From Gammaproteobacteria bacterium (GTDB lineage Bacteria; Pseudomonadota; Gammaproteobacteria; SZUA-229): DNA of 48,562 nucleotides. Below the pieces are notes generated by a model. It was not told the DNA's origin. It did not search any database and saw only the letters and a list, made by a program, of their open reading frames with translations. Each line of letters begins with the position of its first letter. The stretch's first letter is position 1. The translations under genes and the position numbers were made by a program. Below are positions 1 through 11,088 of this stretch, piece after piece. The DNA is taken from contig JAUVDT010000005.1 in NCBI GenBank assembly GCA_030595185.1, positions 1-48,562 on the forward strand. Reading direction: 5' to 3'.

Positions 1-676
<676 letters not shown>

Positions 677-699
677 TTAAAAACGCTTACACTTTATGC

Positions 700-1191
700 C
701 TACAGGCCAAGGGTCTTTTCACCACGGCTAATACCCATTGCACCTGAACGAACCACTTCCAGGATACTGATACTGGATAATGCTTGTAAAAAAGCACTCA
801 GTCTTTCACCTGGTCCGGTCAGTTCAACCGTATACGTTGTGTCGGTAACATCGATAATATTGCCACGGAAGATATCAGCTAAGCGCTTAACTTCAGCACG
901 AGACTCACCGATAGCTTCAATTTTTATCAACATCATTTCACGTTCGATATGCGCCGACTCGGTTAAATCAACCAGCTTAACTACATCCACTAGCTTATTT
1001 AACTGTTTTAAAATCTGTTCAACAACGTCTTCTGTTCCAGATGTTACCAATGTCATACGCGACATAGAAGAATCATCTGTTGGAGCAACTGTTAATGACT
1101 CGATATTATATCCGCGGGCAGAGAACAATCCAGCCACTCTTGATAAAGCACCGGATTCATTTTCCATTAATATTGAAACTATATGCTGCAT
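700..1191 (-). CDS. ilvH: Acetolactate synthase small subunit (ACT domain)
   Basis: MQHIVSILMENESGALSRVAGLFSARGYNIESLTVAPT signature; adjacent to large subunit. Confidence 0.96.
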   Translation of the reverse strand: MQHIVSILMENESGALSRVAGLFSARGYNIESLTVAPTDDSSMSRMTLVTSGTEDVVEQILKQLNKLVDVVKLVDLTESAHIEREMMLIKIEAIGESRAEVKRLADIFRGNIIDVTDTTYTVELTGPGERLSAFLQALSSISILEVVRSGAMGISRGEKTLGL

Positions 1192-1193
1192 AA

Positions 1194-2891
1194 TTACACT
1201 AACACCATTTCATTAAGACCAGCGCCTGCCGGTACCATTGGATAAACATTCTCGTCTGGATCAGTAATCACATCAATGAATACAAGACGATCTTTATGTT
1301 TGTTAAACGCCTCATCTAAAGCCGCATCTAAGTCTTTAGGGTCTTCAACTCGAATACCCACGTGACCATATGCTTCTGCCAATGCGACAAAGTTAGGTGC
1401 TACGCTCATTACCGATTCTGAATAACGTTTATCGTAGAAGAATTCCTGCCACTGGCGCACCATTCCCATAAAACCATTATTCAGGTTTAATATTTTGATC
1501 GGTAAGCCATACTGCAAGCAAGTAGCCAGTTCCTGAATACACATTTGAATACTGCATTCACCGGTAATACAAACCACTGTTTTATCTTGATGTGCTAATT
1601 GCACACCCATTGCAGCCGGTAAACCAAAGCCCATTGTGCCAAGGCCGCCTGAGTTAATCCAGCGGCGCGGCTCATCAAACTTATAATACTGCGCAGCCCA
1701 CATTTGGTGCTGACCTACATCAGACGTTACGTATGCTTCACCGTTAGTTAATTCGTAAACTTTTTGAATAGCGGCTTGAGGTTTAATTTTATCGCTTTCA
1801 GTATCAAACTTTAAACAATCCTGAGCACGCCAAACATCAATTTGCTGCCACCACTTTTCAAGTGCTGGTGTATCAACTTTACTCTCCGATGTATCAATAC
1901 CGGCAATCAATGCTTCCAATACTTCAACCACTTCTCCAACTATCGGCACATCGACCTTAACAGTTTTAGAAATAGAAGCAGGGTCAACATCCACATGCAA
2001 AATCTTTGCATCTGGACAGAATTTTTCTAAATTACCGGTTACACGGTCGTCAAAACGCGCGCCAATCGCAATCAAAACATCGCAATGGTGCATCGACATA
2101 TTGGCTTCGTAAGTACCGTGCATTCCCAACATACCAATAAACTGTTTATCAGTTGCGGAATAAGCACCCAGGCCCATTAATGTATTGGTAATTGGGTAAC
2201 CCAGTTTTTGAGTAAAATCTCTAAGCTGCTGACAGCCTTCACCTAAAATGACACCACCACCGCTATAAATCATTGGCTTTTTAGCAGATAAAATTAGCTC
2301 AACCGCTTTCTTAATTTGACCAACATGCCCTTTTGAAACAGGGTTATAAGAACGCATGCTAATTTCTTTAGGGTAGCTGTACTCTGCACTCTGACCAGTC
2401 ACATCTTTTGGCACATCAACAACAACAGGACCCGGACGACCAGAAGTAGCAACATAAAATGCTTTCTTCATCGTTTCCGCCAGGTCTTTAATATCTTTAA
2501 CCAGGAAATTGTGTTTTACAATCGGGCGCGTAATACCAACAGAATCACATTCCTGGAATGCATCATTACCAATTAAGCTCGTTGGCACCTGACCGGTAAT
2601 AACAACCATTGGAATAGAATCCATATAAGCTGTTGCAATACCCGTTACCGCATTAGTTGCACCAGGACCCGAAGTCACTAAAACAGCACCCGGTTTACCC
2701 GTTGAACGCGCATAACCATCTGCCGCGTGAGTCGCAGCTTGCTCATGACGAACCAATATATGTTTGACATCATCCTGTTTGTACAAAGCATCATAAATAT
2801 GCAAAACGGCTCCGCCAGGATAACCGAATAAATACTCAACGCCTTCTTCTTTGAGGCATTGAACCAGGATTTCTGCACCCGTTAATTCCAC
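1194..2891 (-). CDS. ilvI: Acetolactate synthase large subunit, biosynthetic
   Basis: ThDP enzyme motifs (YPGGAVLHIYDAL, HEQAATHAADGYARSTGKPG, GDM-like NNGFMGMVRQWQ); operon with ilvH and ilvC. Confidence 0.95.
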   Translation of the reverse strand: MELTGAEILVQCLKEEGVEYLFGYPGGAVLHIYDALYKQDDVKHILVRHEQAATHAADGYARSTGKPGAVLVTSGPGATNAVTGIATAYMDSIPMVVITGQVPTSLIGNDAFQECDSVGITRPIVKHNFLVKDIKDLAETMKKAFYVATSGRPGPVVVDVPKDVTGQSAEYSYPKEISMRSYNPVSKGHVGQIKKAVELILSAKKPMIYSGGGVILGEGCQQLRDFTQKLGYPITNTLMGLGAYSATDKQFIGMLGMHGTYEANMSMHHCDVLIAIGARFDDRVTGNLEKFCPDAKILHVDVDPASISKTVKVDVPIVGEVVEVLEALIAGIDTSESKVDTPALEKWWQQIDVWRAQDCLKFDTESDKIKPQAAIQKVYELTNGEAYVTSDVGQHQMWAAQYYKFDEPRRWINSGGLGTMGFGLPAAMGVQLAHQDKTVVCITGECSIQMCIQELATCLQYGLPIKILNLNNGFMGMVRQWQEFFYDKRYSESVMSVAPNFVALAEAYGHVGIRVEDPKDLDAALDEAFNKHKDRLVFIDVITDPDENVYPMVPAGAGLNEMVLV

Positions 2892-3188
2892 GTAATCTAA
2901 CTCCAGTGTCTGTGCTTTTTCATGACAACTTCACAAAAAAGTACTGAATAACCTTAAAAATCATACACTTTTAGCCACAATAGTGACCGAACAGAGAAGT
3001 TTAATACGGATGAAACGAAAACTCACGTAAAATATTAGACAATGAGCGTATTTTAATATTTTAGAGACATAATAAGAGAAATAAGAAGCATATAAGGTGA
3101 CATAAGCATCATTTGATGGCTTTTTTTATTAAACAAATCATATGAAACCATAATCACATAAGAAATAAACACTCATAATACTTTACGC

Positions 3189-3219
3189 AAAAAAAAGCCC
3201 GACTTAAGCCGGGCTTTTT
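3189..3219 (-). terminator. Rho-independent terminator
   Basis: AAAAAAAAGCCCGACTTAAGCCGGGCTTTTT hairpin just downstream of the minus-strand CDS ending at 3247. Confidence 0.8.
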
Positions 3220-3246
3220 AGCAAAGCATTAAAGAAAACTACTTAA

Positions 3247-4182
3247 TTAAAAGTCGTCGTCTTCACCGCCAGCTACCGCTTTTAATGCTTTAATAATGCC
3301 GCCAGGAGCGCCCATTATATTCATAAAGCTATTTTCACCCGCCATACTTAAATCAGGGAAACCAATAGCGATACGAAAACGACCATTAAGTGCTTCAACA
3401 TTTTTACCATTAACCACCATTTCATATGGTAAATGTGCCGCGTGCTTGTCATTCGTAAAATCAATAATACCCATTACGTAACCATCGTCCTGGAACTTAT
3501 TGAACAACTTAGGTGATTTAAGACCAACACCATAAATAGTGACATTTTTACCTGGGATATCAACACGATAAACTTTATATGCACCAACTTTATTTGTTTT
3601 AAAGCCTTGTTCAACTGCCGCAATTGCCGCTTTGTACGAGTTATGCTCAGCAATTTCGTCTGGCTCATCAAACTCTTCCATACCCCACGCATAGTTATAA
3701 TCGCGTAGTTTTTTCTCAGTTAAGCCTTCTGCACCAAAGTCTTTTTGATAACCTAGCGCTGCAATCAGAGCTGAACGAACCGATTTAAAATCATTTTTAA
3801 AACGATATGCGTATGCCATATATTGAGGGTTAGTGAATGCTACTTGAACTTTACCTTTAACATTACTAACCGAAACACGCTGAATAGCACCGTAAACACC
3901 CGATTGTTCTTTTTTCACAATATTTATTATTGTGTTATTTGTTACTGAAAAAACATGAGTATTTTTATAAGGAGAATGATCACCAACAACTTTAAATTTT
4001 GCTTTAAGCAATGCTGCTTTAGTGCTTGCAACCGCTGCTTTAAAATCACCCGCTGGTGTTTTTGCCATAACAAATGGCTTATATAACTTAGCATCTGCTG
4101 CATACGAAGATGAGATTGATACTAAGAAAACACTTACAAATGCAAGTATCTTAAATGTGCTTTTTCTGAAAGAAAATTCCAT
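3247..4182 (-). CDS. Exported protein of unknown function, possibly two DUF302-like domains
   Basis: Signal peptide (KSTFKILAFVSVFLVSISSSYAA); likely ATG at 4182 preceded by GGAGAT (track start 4197 is TTG); two alpha-beta blocks each with a hydrophobic-FxxPxxM-type ending. Confidence 0.7.
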   Translation of the reverse strand: MEFSFRKSTFKILAFVSVFLVSISSSYAADAKLYKPFVMAKTPAGDFKAAVASTKAALLKAKFKVVGDHSPYKNTHVFSVTNNTIINIVKKEQSGVYGAIQRVSVSNVKGKVQVAFTNPQYMAYAYRFKNDFKSVRSALIAALGYQKDFGAEGLTEKKLRDYNYAWGMEEFDEPDEIAEHNSYKAAIAAVEQGFKTNKVGAYKVYRVDIPGKNVTIYGVGLKSPKLFNKFQDDGYVMGIIDFTNDKHAAHLPYEMVVNGKNVEALNGRFRIAIGFPDLSMAGENSFMNIMGAPGGIIKALKAVAGGEDDDF

Positions 4183-4211
4183 GAGAAATATCTCCAATAA
4201 AAATGAAAAAT

Positions 4212-4239
4212 GCCGGGCAGAATGAACATTCTGCCCGGC
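4212..4239 (-). terminator. Rho-independent terminator of the FadL-like gene
   Basis: Perfect hairpin GCCGGGCAGAATgaacATTCTGCCCGGC downstream of the 4265 stop, followed on the minus strand by ATTTTTC. Confidence 0.8.
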
Positions 4240-4264
4240 TAGAGAGTTCTAAACTAAAACTAGA

Positions 4265-5623
4265 TTAGAATTTCTGAGAGTACATGAACTGCCAGTTAGT
4301 CTGAGCATGTGTAGTTGTTACACCACTAAGAGCATCGACAGATACTTCAGGCGCAATTGTTAATGAGAAGTTTAAATCTGACTTCTTACTCAACGCATGA
4401 CCAACACCTAAAGTGTAATGCGATTCAATTGTTGCTGGGAACAAAGGATTTAATGCTGAATCAGGAACAGGATTTGACGCACTATTAATACCAGCACGTA
4501 AAGTCGTTGCAGAAGTTACCTTATATGCACCACCAACACTAATTACAGTCTGGTCTTCCCAATTTTGAGGCATCACCATAGTTAGGTCACCACCAGCATT
4601 TGAGAATGTCATATTAAAAGATGACATTACATCAGACCAATTAATCTGTTTAATATCAGCAGCTAGCATCCATTTATCCTGCTTATAGGTCATACCAACA
4701 GCCAATGTTGATGGCCACTGAAAGTCAGTTATAGCAATTTTACCTGGAATAACACCACCAGCGACTGTAGCACCATTACTGTACATGCTCATAGTTGCGC
4801 CTGCAGCAGAAGTCTCTAAATCACCCAAGCTAGTTTCAGTATGATAAGTTGCTCCAATACTGATTTCGTTAGAAACTTTATAAGTTAAACCTAATTTCCC
4901 TGCAAAACCATCACCTTTAGCTTCGCCAGAAAAATCATTATCATTAGAGAAATCAAAATATGCAGTATCCCATGCCGGTAGACCACCTAAAGCAGGTACT
5001 AAAGAACCACCTGTAATCATACCAAACGCTTGAGCTTGGCTGGCTGCCATCTGTAAGTCCATACTAGCCCAAACATAATCAATAGAACCACCAATAGTTA
5101 AGTTCTTATCAACGTTATAAACAATTGGCGCGACTAAACGACCTACACCTACTTCTGAACGAGTAACCTGTCCAATACTAGTACCTGCAAGTCCTGCAGG
5201 ATTTGACATAAATGAATTTGCGCCGTATTCAGTACCCATACCGCCCTGAGCAGACATACCAAAACCGTATGTTAACGAGCCAGAGCGCTTAGCATAACCA
5301 ACCGCAGGCATATAGAAAGAATCAGCTGACGAATCCGCATTAAAAGATGGCGCTCCTGTTGGTTCAGAAGAAATATCCGGCCCCAAATTACCCACAGCTA
5401 TATCCAAACGACTTGAGCCGTCATCCATTAAACCTAAAGTAGCTGGGTTATTCATAACAGCAGCAGTACCGTTATCATAAGCCATTGCAGCACCACCCAT
5501 ACCAGTAGCGATTGGGCCGTAACCTTCAAGGTTCATACCGTTTGTTGCGAAGCCTGTAATTGGTGTTGCAACTACCGCTGCAATAGATGCTGCTAATAGC
5601 GTCTGTTTAACTTTGATTGTCAT
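4265..5623 (-). CDS. OmpP1/FadL/TodX family outer-membrane transporter
   Basis: Signal peptide then ATNGMNLEGYGPIATGMGGAAMAYDNGTAAVMNNPATLGLM, the FadL/TodX N-terminus; C-terminal aromatic barrel end (FMYSQKF). Confidence 0.9.
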   Translation of the reverse strand: MTIKVKQTLLAASIAAVVATPITGFATNGMNLEGYGPIATGMGGAAMAYDNGTAAVMNNPATLGLMDDGSSRLDIAVGNLGPDISSEPTGAPSFNADSSADSFYMPAVGYAKRSGSLTYGFGMSAQGGMGTEYGANSFMSNPAGLAGTSIGQVTRSEVGVGRLVAPIVYNVDKNLTIGGSIDYVWASMDLQMAASQAQAFGMITGGSLVPALGGLPAWDTAYFDFSNDNDFSGEAKGDGFAGKLGLTYKVSNEISIGATYHTETSLGDLETSAAGATMSMYSNGATVAGGVIPGKIAITDFQWPSTLAVGMTYKQDKWMLAADIKQINWSDVMSSFNMTFSNAGGDLTMVMPQNWEDQTVISVGGAYKVTSATTLRAGINSASNPVPDSALNPLFPATIESHYTLGVGHALSKKSDLNFSLTIAPEVSVDALSGVTTTHAQTNWQFMYSQKF

Positions 5624-6044
5624 GTGTAAATATCCTCATATTTATATCGACTAGTTTAAATCTTTATTTAATTTTGCTTATTTATTATTTTTTGAAACTT
5701 TTTGGAATAAATCCAATCTTAAGCATTTACGTACAATCTCAAAGCAGAAAGCTTTTGTCAATCAATGCTTTATTAGCCTATAAAAAAGCACAATAGCTGT
5801 ACTAAGTTAGATTGGTTATATTATAATCTATTAATATTATTATATGATTAATTACATAACCTATTGATATACTTATATAAATGCAAATACCCCACCAGCT
5901 GAGTATTTTATAGCTTTACTAAAAATAATTATCATAATGCAGGATTTATCTTTTTTTACCCTTTAAAAACAATATTTCTCTATAAAGATATCTAAAAATT
6001 CACCTTTTTTTAAAATTTTAATTTCAATTTATTTTTTTCAGGCA

Positions 6045-6076
6045 CAAAAAAACCCGAACTAGCCGGGTTTTTTTGT
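6045..6076 (-). terminator. Rho-independent terminator (bidirectional)
   Basis: CAAAAAAACCCGaactagcCGGGTTTTTTTG hairpin after the 6092 stop. Confidence 0.8.
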
Positions 6077-6091
6077 GATCAATTTGATTGT

Positions 6092-6556
6092 TTAGATAAA
6101 CAAACAAACGTCTGAGTCACCAGCAAATTCGAAGAATAATGCTGCGCCACCCAGTTCAACACCATCTACAAATGTAGATGAATCAAATTCAAACAGATCA
6201 ACCGTCATTTGGCAGGCAATAAAACGTACTTCTGCTTCTTGACATAAATCTCTTAACTCATCTAACGGTGCAACACCTTTAGATTTCATTTTCTTTTTCA
6301 TCATGACAGTCATCATGCTCTGCATACCTGGTAATGCTTGCATTAATACAGGGACTGGCATTGGCATTGGCATGCCCGGGTTACCTAATGAAGATACTTT
6401 TAGGTCTAATTTTTTCTCTACTAGCTTTAAGCCGTAAAATGTAAAGAAGATTTCTGTGTCATAACCTAATGCTGATGCAGTTGACGCCAAAATAAATGGA
6501 GGGTACGCCCAGTCAAGTGTACCTTTTGTTGCGATAATCGCCAATTTCTTACTCAT
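6092..6556 (-). CDS. DsrE/DsrF/DsrH-like family protein (DsrE2-type)
   Basis: KKLAIIATKGTLDWAYPPFILASTASALGYDTEIFFTFYGLKL..., PMPMPVPVLMQALPGMQSM, conserved Cys in FIACQMTVDLF. Confidence 0.9.
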   Translation of the reverse strand: MSKKLAIIATKGTLDWAYPPFILASTASALGYDTEIFFTFYGLKLVEKKLDLKVSSLGNPGMPMPMPVPVLMQALPGMQSMMTVMMKKKMKSKGVAPLDELRDLCQEAEVRFIACQMTVDLFEFDSSTFVDGVELGGAALFFEFAGDSDVCLFI

Positions 6557-6925
6557 TTCTCAAACACCTCTAGTTAAACTATCTCTATATGTAAATGGAT
6601 TCTGGCTAACACCAGTAACTTACTTTTGTTAACTACAAAAACTAACAATTCAATGACAGATAAACTTATTATTTTTATGAGGGAGCTGTCGCTTATCCAA
6701 GCCACTTTCTATTGATTAGTCATCAACCAAATTAAGTGAGGGCTAAATTTAGTTTATGCTAATAAATAAAACAAGACCTAAATGCCGATTTTATTCAATA
6801 TTAAAGGAATTAGCAGGTTTTTAAGGGATTTGAGAGAGAGGTTTTACTGAATTACTGCGTGTTAAAGAGTCTGATATGAATGCCAAGACACTTATTTGAT
6901 GCCTTGACACTATATATGGTGGATT

Positions 6926-7309
6926 TTAGTTTAAAGCGCTAATTTCAAAGCCTAGCTGAGCCCAGGCAAGAATACCGCCTTTTAGATTATAAGTTTCTTC
7001 ATAACCTTGCGTTACCATAAAACTAGTCGCTTGAGCCGAACGCGCACCACTATGACAATACAGAATATACGTCTCATCATTACTTAATTCAGGTAATTTC
7101 GCCTGTAACACGTTAAGAGGCACTGGCTCACAACCGTGTATACAACCACGCTGGATCTCTGCAATATTTCTAACATCTAACAATCTGAAGGTTTTACCCT
7201 CTTCTTGCATAGATTTTAATTGTGCCGCATCGATCTCTTGAACTGAATACATATAAATAAAACTCCAACTTGCAATATTAGATAATTCTAACATAGATGC
7301 AATCTTCAT
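6926..7309 (-). CDS. Single-domain rhodanese-like protein
   Basis: RLLDVRNIAEIQRGCIHG...ILYCHSGARSAQATSFMVTQGYEETYNLKGGILAW; active-site loop CHSGARS; true start may be the internal MYSVQEID. Confidence 0.9.
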   Translation of the reverse strand: MKIASMLELSNIASWSFIYMYSVQEIDAAQLKSMQEEGKTFRLLDVRNIAEIQRGCIHGCEPVPLNVLQAKLPELSNDETYILYCHSGARSAQATSFMVTQGYEETYNLKGGILAWAQLGFEISALN

Positions 7310-7400
7310 GGAAATAATGAAACTTTATTTTATAAATTAGATCCTAGTGTGTATAAAAGTTGAGTATGATAGATTGAAACCCACAAACTTCAGAATATAT

Positions 7401-8798
7401 ATGCGCCACGCGATCACACTATTATTGTTATGCTTTTCGTTTAACACTTGGGCAACTAATAGCCTTCCTGAGCTAGGTAATCCCGCTGAACGCGTACTAA
7501 GCCCCGAAGACGAGAAAATAATGGGTGATGCTTTTATAAGAGCATTAAAAGCACAGTCAGCGTTACTCGATGATGAATTAGTTAATGATTACCTGCAAAG
7601 CTTAGGCCTAAAATTAGCCTCTAACAGCCCCGAAAAGAACAGAGAATTCAATTTTTTCATTATTAATGCCAATGACATCAATGCCTTTGCAGGCCCTAAT
7701 GCAACAATAGGCATTAATAAAGGCCTGATACTAGCGGCAAAAAATGAAAGTCAGCTCGCCAGCGTTATTTCTCATGAAATAGCCCACGTTACCCAAAAGC
7801 ACTTAACAAGATCATTTCAATCTAGCCAATCAAGCAACCTCACTACGGTCGCGACCCTGCTTGCAGCAATATTAATTAGCTCTGCCGACCCATCAGCAGG
7901 TGCGGCATTAATGATTGGTGGTGTAGCCAGCGGTATGCAAAAACAAATTAACTTCACACGTAGTAATGAACTAGAAGCTGATAGAGTCGGAATAGAGATA
8001 CTATCTAAAAGCAACCTCAGCCCTGCCGGTATGGTCGAGTTTTTTGAAATTATGCAAAGTAGTTCTTTTTTTGGTTCTGAAAATGATATCGAATACCTCC
8101 GAACTCACCCCCTTAATTCAACACGAATTGCAGAAGCAACTAGTCGTACCCCCAAGGTTTCCTGGAGCACCCCCAATGACAGCTTGATGTTTCGGTTAGC
8201 ACGGGCACGGTTAATTGTCGCCAATAGCACTAACTACCAGGAATTAGCTAAAAACTACCCCAGCTCATCTCACTCATCGCCAGCCAAAGCATATGCCCGC
8301 GCACTAATTCATATGCGCCAGAACCAGGGTGACAAAGCGATTAAAATTTTGAAACCGTTAGCAGAGAAATCTAACCACCTATGGTACGAACTTGCATTAG
8401 CCAAATCTTACCTAATAAATAAACAAGAACAGCCGGCTCTTACTCTATATAAAGAACTAACAGATATTTATCCAGACTACTTACCGGTTATCCATGAGCA
8501 CGCCAGAGCATTAATACAGCTTAAACATTACCAACAGAGCGTTCAATTATTAGAGAAACAACTTACTGATTCCAGCAACTCCAATACATACCATTTATTA
8601 GCCTTATCATACTCAGAACAAAAAAACCTTCTTAAAGCTTACATAATAAGAGCAGAACAATACGCAAACGAAGGCCTTTACGAGCTAGCCATACAATCTA
8701 TAAAAAACGCTTTGAAACTGAAAAAGAATAAAAAAGAAACGATCAAACGGTTACAAGCAAAAATAGAAATCTATAAAAAACAGTACAAAAAAGAGTAA
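7401..8798 (+). CDS. bepA: M48 family metalloprotease with TPR repeats (BepA-like)
   Basis: Signal peptide MRHAITLLLLCFSFNTWA; zinc motif VISHEIAHVTQKH; SNELEADRVGIEIL; C-terminal TPR-like region. ORF track begins at an upstream GTG (7347). Confidence 0.87.
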   Translation: MRHAITLLLLCFSFNTWATNSLPELGNPAERVLSPEDEKIMGDAFIRALKAQSALLDDELVNDYLQSLGLKLASNSPEKNREFNFFIINANDINAFAGPNATIGINKGLILAAKNESQLASVISHEIAHVTQKHLTRSFQSSQSSNLTTVATLLAAILISSADPSAGAALMIGGVASGMQKQINFTRSNELEADRVGIEILSKSNLSPAGMVEFFEIMQSSSFFGSENDIEYLRTHPLNSTRIAEATSRTPKVSWSTPNDSLMFRLARARLIVANSTNYQELAKNYPSSSHSSPAKAYARALIHMRQNQGDKAIKILKPLAEKSNHLWYELALAKSYLINKQEQPALTLYKELTDIYPDYLPVIHEHARALIQLKHYQQSVQLLEKQLTDSSNSNTYHLLALSYSEQKNLLKAYIIRAEQYANEGLYELAIQSIKNALKLKKNKKETIKRLQAKIEIYKKQYKKE

Positions 8799-8991
8799 AA
8801 CCCTAATTACATAAGATAAAAACAATCTGTAATATTAGACGATTCTTATATAAGAAAACGCTAACATTATGAAAAATAACAATTTTCTCTTGTCCCTTAA
8901 GATTCCTCTCTGTATGCTATGAAGCGTCAAATAAAAACTGAATTAATATCAGTTATATTACAAACCAACGCAAGAGTATGAGGAGAAGCTT

Positions 8992-9357
8992 ATGCGCCTT
9001 TCAGCGCGAATAGTAAACACCGCAGCATCAGTAGCTGTACTCATCGGTTGCCTTTCTCTAGCCGCTCCCGCAGTTTCTGTTGCAGGCGCAGTTGAAGACG
9101 GCAAAAAGATTGCTTTCAGTAAAAAGAAAGGCAATTGTTTGGCATGTCATGCTATTAAGGGTGGAAAATTACCGGGCAACATCGGACCACCATTAGTTGC
9201 TATGAAAGCTAGATTTCCAGTGAAAAATGATCTGAAGAAACAAATTACAGACGCACGTGTTAAAAACAAACACTCAATAATGCCTCCGTTCGGTCCTCAT
9301 CAGATTCTTAAATCAGGTGAAATCGATAAGGTCGTAGAATTTATCTACACACTATAA
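8992..9357 (+). CDS. soxX: Sulfur oxidation c-type cytochrome SoxX
   Basis: Signal peptide, CLACH haem motif, GNIGPPL, MPPFGPHQIL; first gene of soxXYZA; RBS GAGGAGAAG. Confidence 0.94.
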   Translation: MRLSARIVNTAASVAVLIGCLSLAAPAVSVAGAVEDGKKIAFSKKKGNCLACHAIKGGKLPGNIGPPLVAMKARFPVKNDLKKQITDARVKNKHSIMPPFGPHQILKSGEIDKVVEFIYTL

Positions 9358-9377
9358 TTAACGAGGTAATAGATATA

Positions 9378-9848
9378 ATGAACTCTAAACGTAGAACAAT
9401 GCTAAAAGGTACATTAGCAGCTAGCGCCGTTGGCGTTGCAGCGAGTGCAGGCCTTCTAGCTCCACGTGCTGTATTGGCTGCATGGCCTAAATCTGCATTT
9501 AAAGCTAAAGGTGTTGATGCATCTTTAACTGCTCTATACGGTAGCGGCAAAGCGACTGATGCAAAAAACATCAAGATCAAAGCGCCAGATATCGCAGAAA
9601 ATGGTGCGGTTGTACCTGTAACGATCTCTAGCACAATTGCTAATGCTGAATCTATCAGCATCTTTGTAGCTAAAAATCCTCAGCCATTAACTTCATCTTA
9701 CGCGCTAGGTTCTGGTACTCAGGCTTATGTTGGTACTCGTATTAAAATGGGTAAAACATCTGACGTAGTAGCAGTTATTAAAGCGGGCGGCAAGCTATAC
9801 ACTGCCAAGAAAGAAGTTAAAGTTACCATCGGCGGTTGCGGCGGTTAA
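9378..9848 (+). CDS. soxY: Thiosulfate carrier protein SoxY
   Basis: Tat-like N-terminus (KRRTMLKGTLAA), C-terminal GGCGG sulfur-carrier motif. Confidence 0.96.
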   Translation: MNSKRRTMLKGTLAASAVGVAASAGLLAPRAVLAAWPKSAFKAKGVDASLTALYGSGKATDAKNIKIKAPDIAENGAVVPVTISSTIANAESISIFVAKNPQPLTSSYALGSGTQAYVGTRIKMGKTSDVVAVIKAGGKLYTAKKEVKVTIGGCGG

Positions 9849-9872
9849 TCAACAATTTAGCGAGTAAGTACA

Positions 9873-10184
9873 ATGGCAAAACCGATTAAAATCAAAGCAA
9901 GAAATAAAAACGGCTTAACAACTATCAGAGCTCTTATGAGCCACCCAATGAAAGTTGAGAAGAAAGATAAAAAAACAGGCAAAGTTAAACCTGCACACTT
10001 TATCCAGACTGTTACATGTGAACACAATGGTAAAGCAGTTTTAACAGCTGAATGGGGCGCTGCAGTATCTGCTAACCCTTACCTTTCTTTCAAATTCAAA
10101 GGCGCCAATAAAGGTGACACTGTGAAATTGAGCTGGGTTGACAACAAAGGCAAAAATGCCTCTGCTGAACAGACGATAAAGTAG
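9873..10184 (+). CDS. soxZ: Thiosulfate oxidation carrier complex protein SoxZ
   Basis: IKIKARNKNGLTTIRALMSHPMKVEKKDKKTGKVKPAHFIQTVTCEHNGK. Confidence 0.96.
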   Translation: MAKPIKIKARNKNGLTTIRALMSHPMKVEKKDKKTGKVKPAHFIQTVTCEHNGKAVLTAEWGAAVSANPYLSFKFKGANKGDTVKLSWVDNKGKNASAEQTIK

Positions 10185-10219
10185 CAACGACACTAAAATA
10201 AAATATAGAAGGTGTTCAA

Positions 10220-11071
10220 ATGAAAAAAATAGCTGCAATAATTACTGCGGTCGTTATGTTGGCGTCACCCTTTGTCGTCAATGCATCACCTCAGCAAGAT
10301 CTTAAAGATTTCAGATCTTTCTTTAAAAAGAAATTTCCTGATACACCAATGAATGATTTCATCAATGGTGTTTACTCTGTTCATAAAGCATCACGTGAAC
10401 AGTGGGAAGCTTTTGAAGAATTTCCATCTTATGAGATTTATGTAGATAAGGGTGAAGCTCTTTTCAACAATACTAAGTTTAAAAACGGTAAGGGTTTCAA
10501 AAACTGTTTCCCTCGTGCTAAACGCGGTATTAAAGGTAACTACCCTTACTTCGATACTAAAAAAGGTAAAGTTGTTACGCTAGAAGGTACTATCAACAAA
10601 TGTATCACTAGCAACGGCAGCAAGAAATGGGGCTGGAAGAAAGGCAAAATGGCTCACTTGAGTGCATACCTTTCATACAAAACTCGTGGTCAGACTATTA
10701 AAGTTAAGACTCCAAAAGGCAAAAAAGCTGTCGCTGCATACAATCGCGGTAAAGCACACTTTTATGCTAAACGTGGTCAGCTAAATATGTCATGTGCAGA
10801 TTGCCATTACTACTATTCTGGTAACAAAATCCGTGCTGATATCTTAAGCCCAGCTATAGGTCATGTATCTCACTTCCCTGTTTATCGTAACAAATGGGCG
10901 AAGAAGACTGGTGACGGAATGGGTACACTGCATCGTCGCTATGGCGGTTGTAACAAGCAGGTTCGTGCTCGTCCATTCAAGGCTCAAAGTGCTGAATATA
11001 GCGCTCTAGAGTACTTCCATACTTATATGAGTAATGGTTTGAAATGGAACGGCCCTGGTCAACGTAAGTAA
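10220..11071 (+). CDS. soxA: Sulfur oxidation c-type cytochrome SoxA, monohaem type
   Basis: RGQLNMSCADCHYYYSGNKIRADILSPAIGHVSHFPVYR; GTLHRRYGGCNKQVRARPF; single CXXCH. Confidence 0.96.
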   Translation: MKKIAAIITAVVMLASPFVVNASPQQDLKDFRSFFKKKFPDTPMNDFINGVYSVHKASREQWEAFEEFPSYEIYVDKGEALFNNTKFKNGKGFKNCFPRAKRGIKGNYPYFDTKKGKVVTLEGTINKCITSNGSKKWGWKKGKMAHLSAYLSYKTRGQTIKVKTPKGKKAVAAYNRGKAHFYAKRGQLNMSCADCHYYYSGNKIRADILSPAIGHVSHFPVYRNKWAKKTGDGMGTLHRRYGGCNKQVRARPFKAQSAEYSALEYFHTYMSNGLKWNGPGQRK

Positions 11072-11088
11072 TTTTTACTGACCAAATA

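Noticed and set aside
2892-3188. Leader-peptide attenuator upstream of ilvI
   Set aside because: No convincing short Ile/Leu/Val-rich ORF or antiterminator pair could be read; not enough evidence
9341-9661. 106 aa minus-strand ORF
   Set aside because: Antisense to soxY; Ala/Leu-rich shadow ORF
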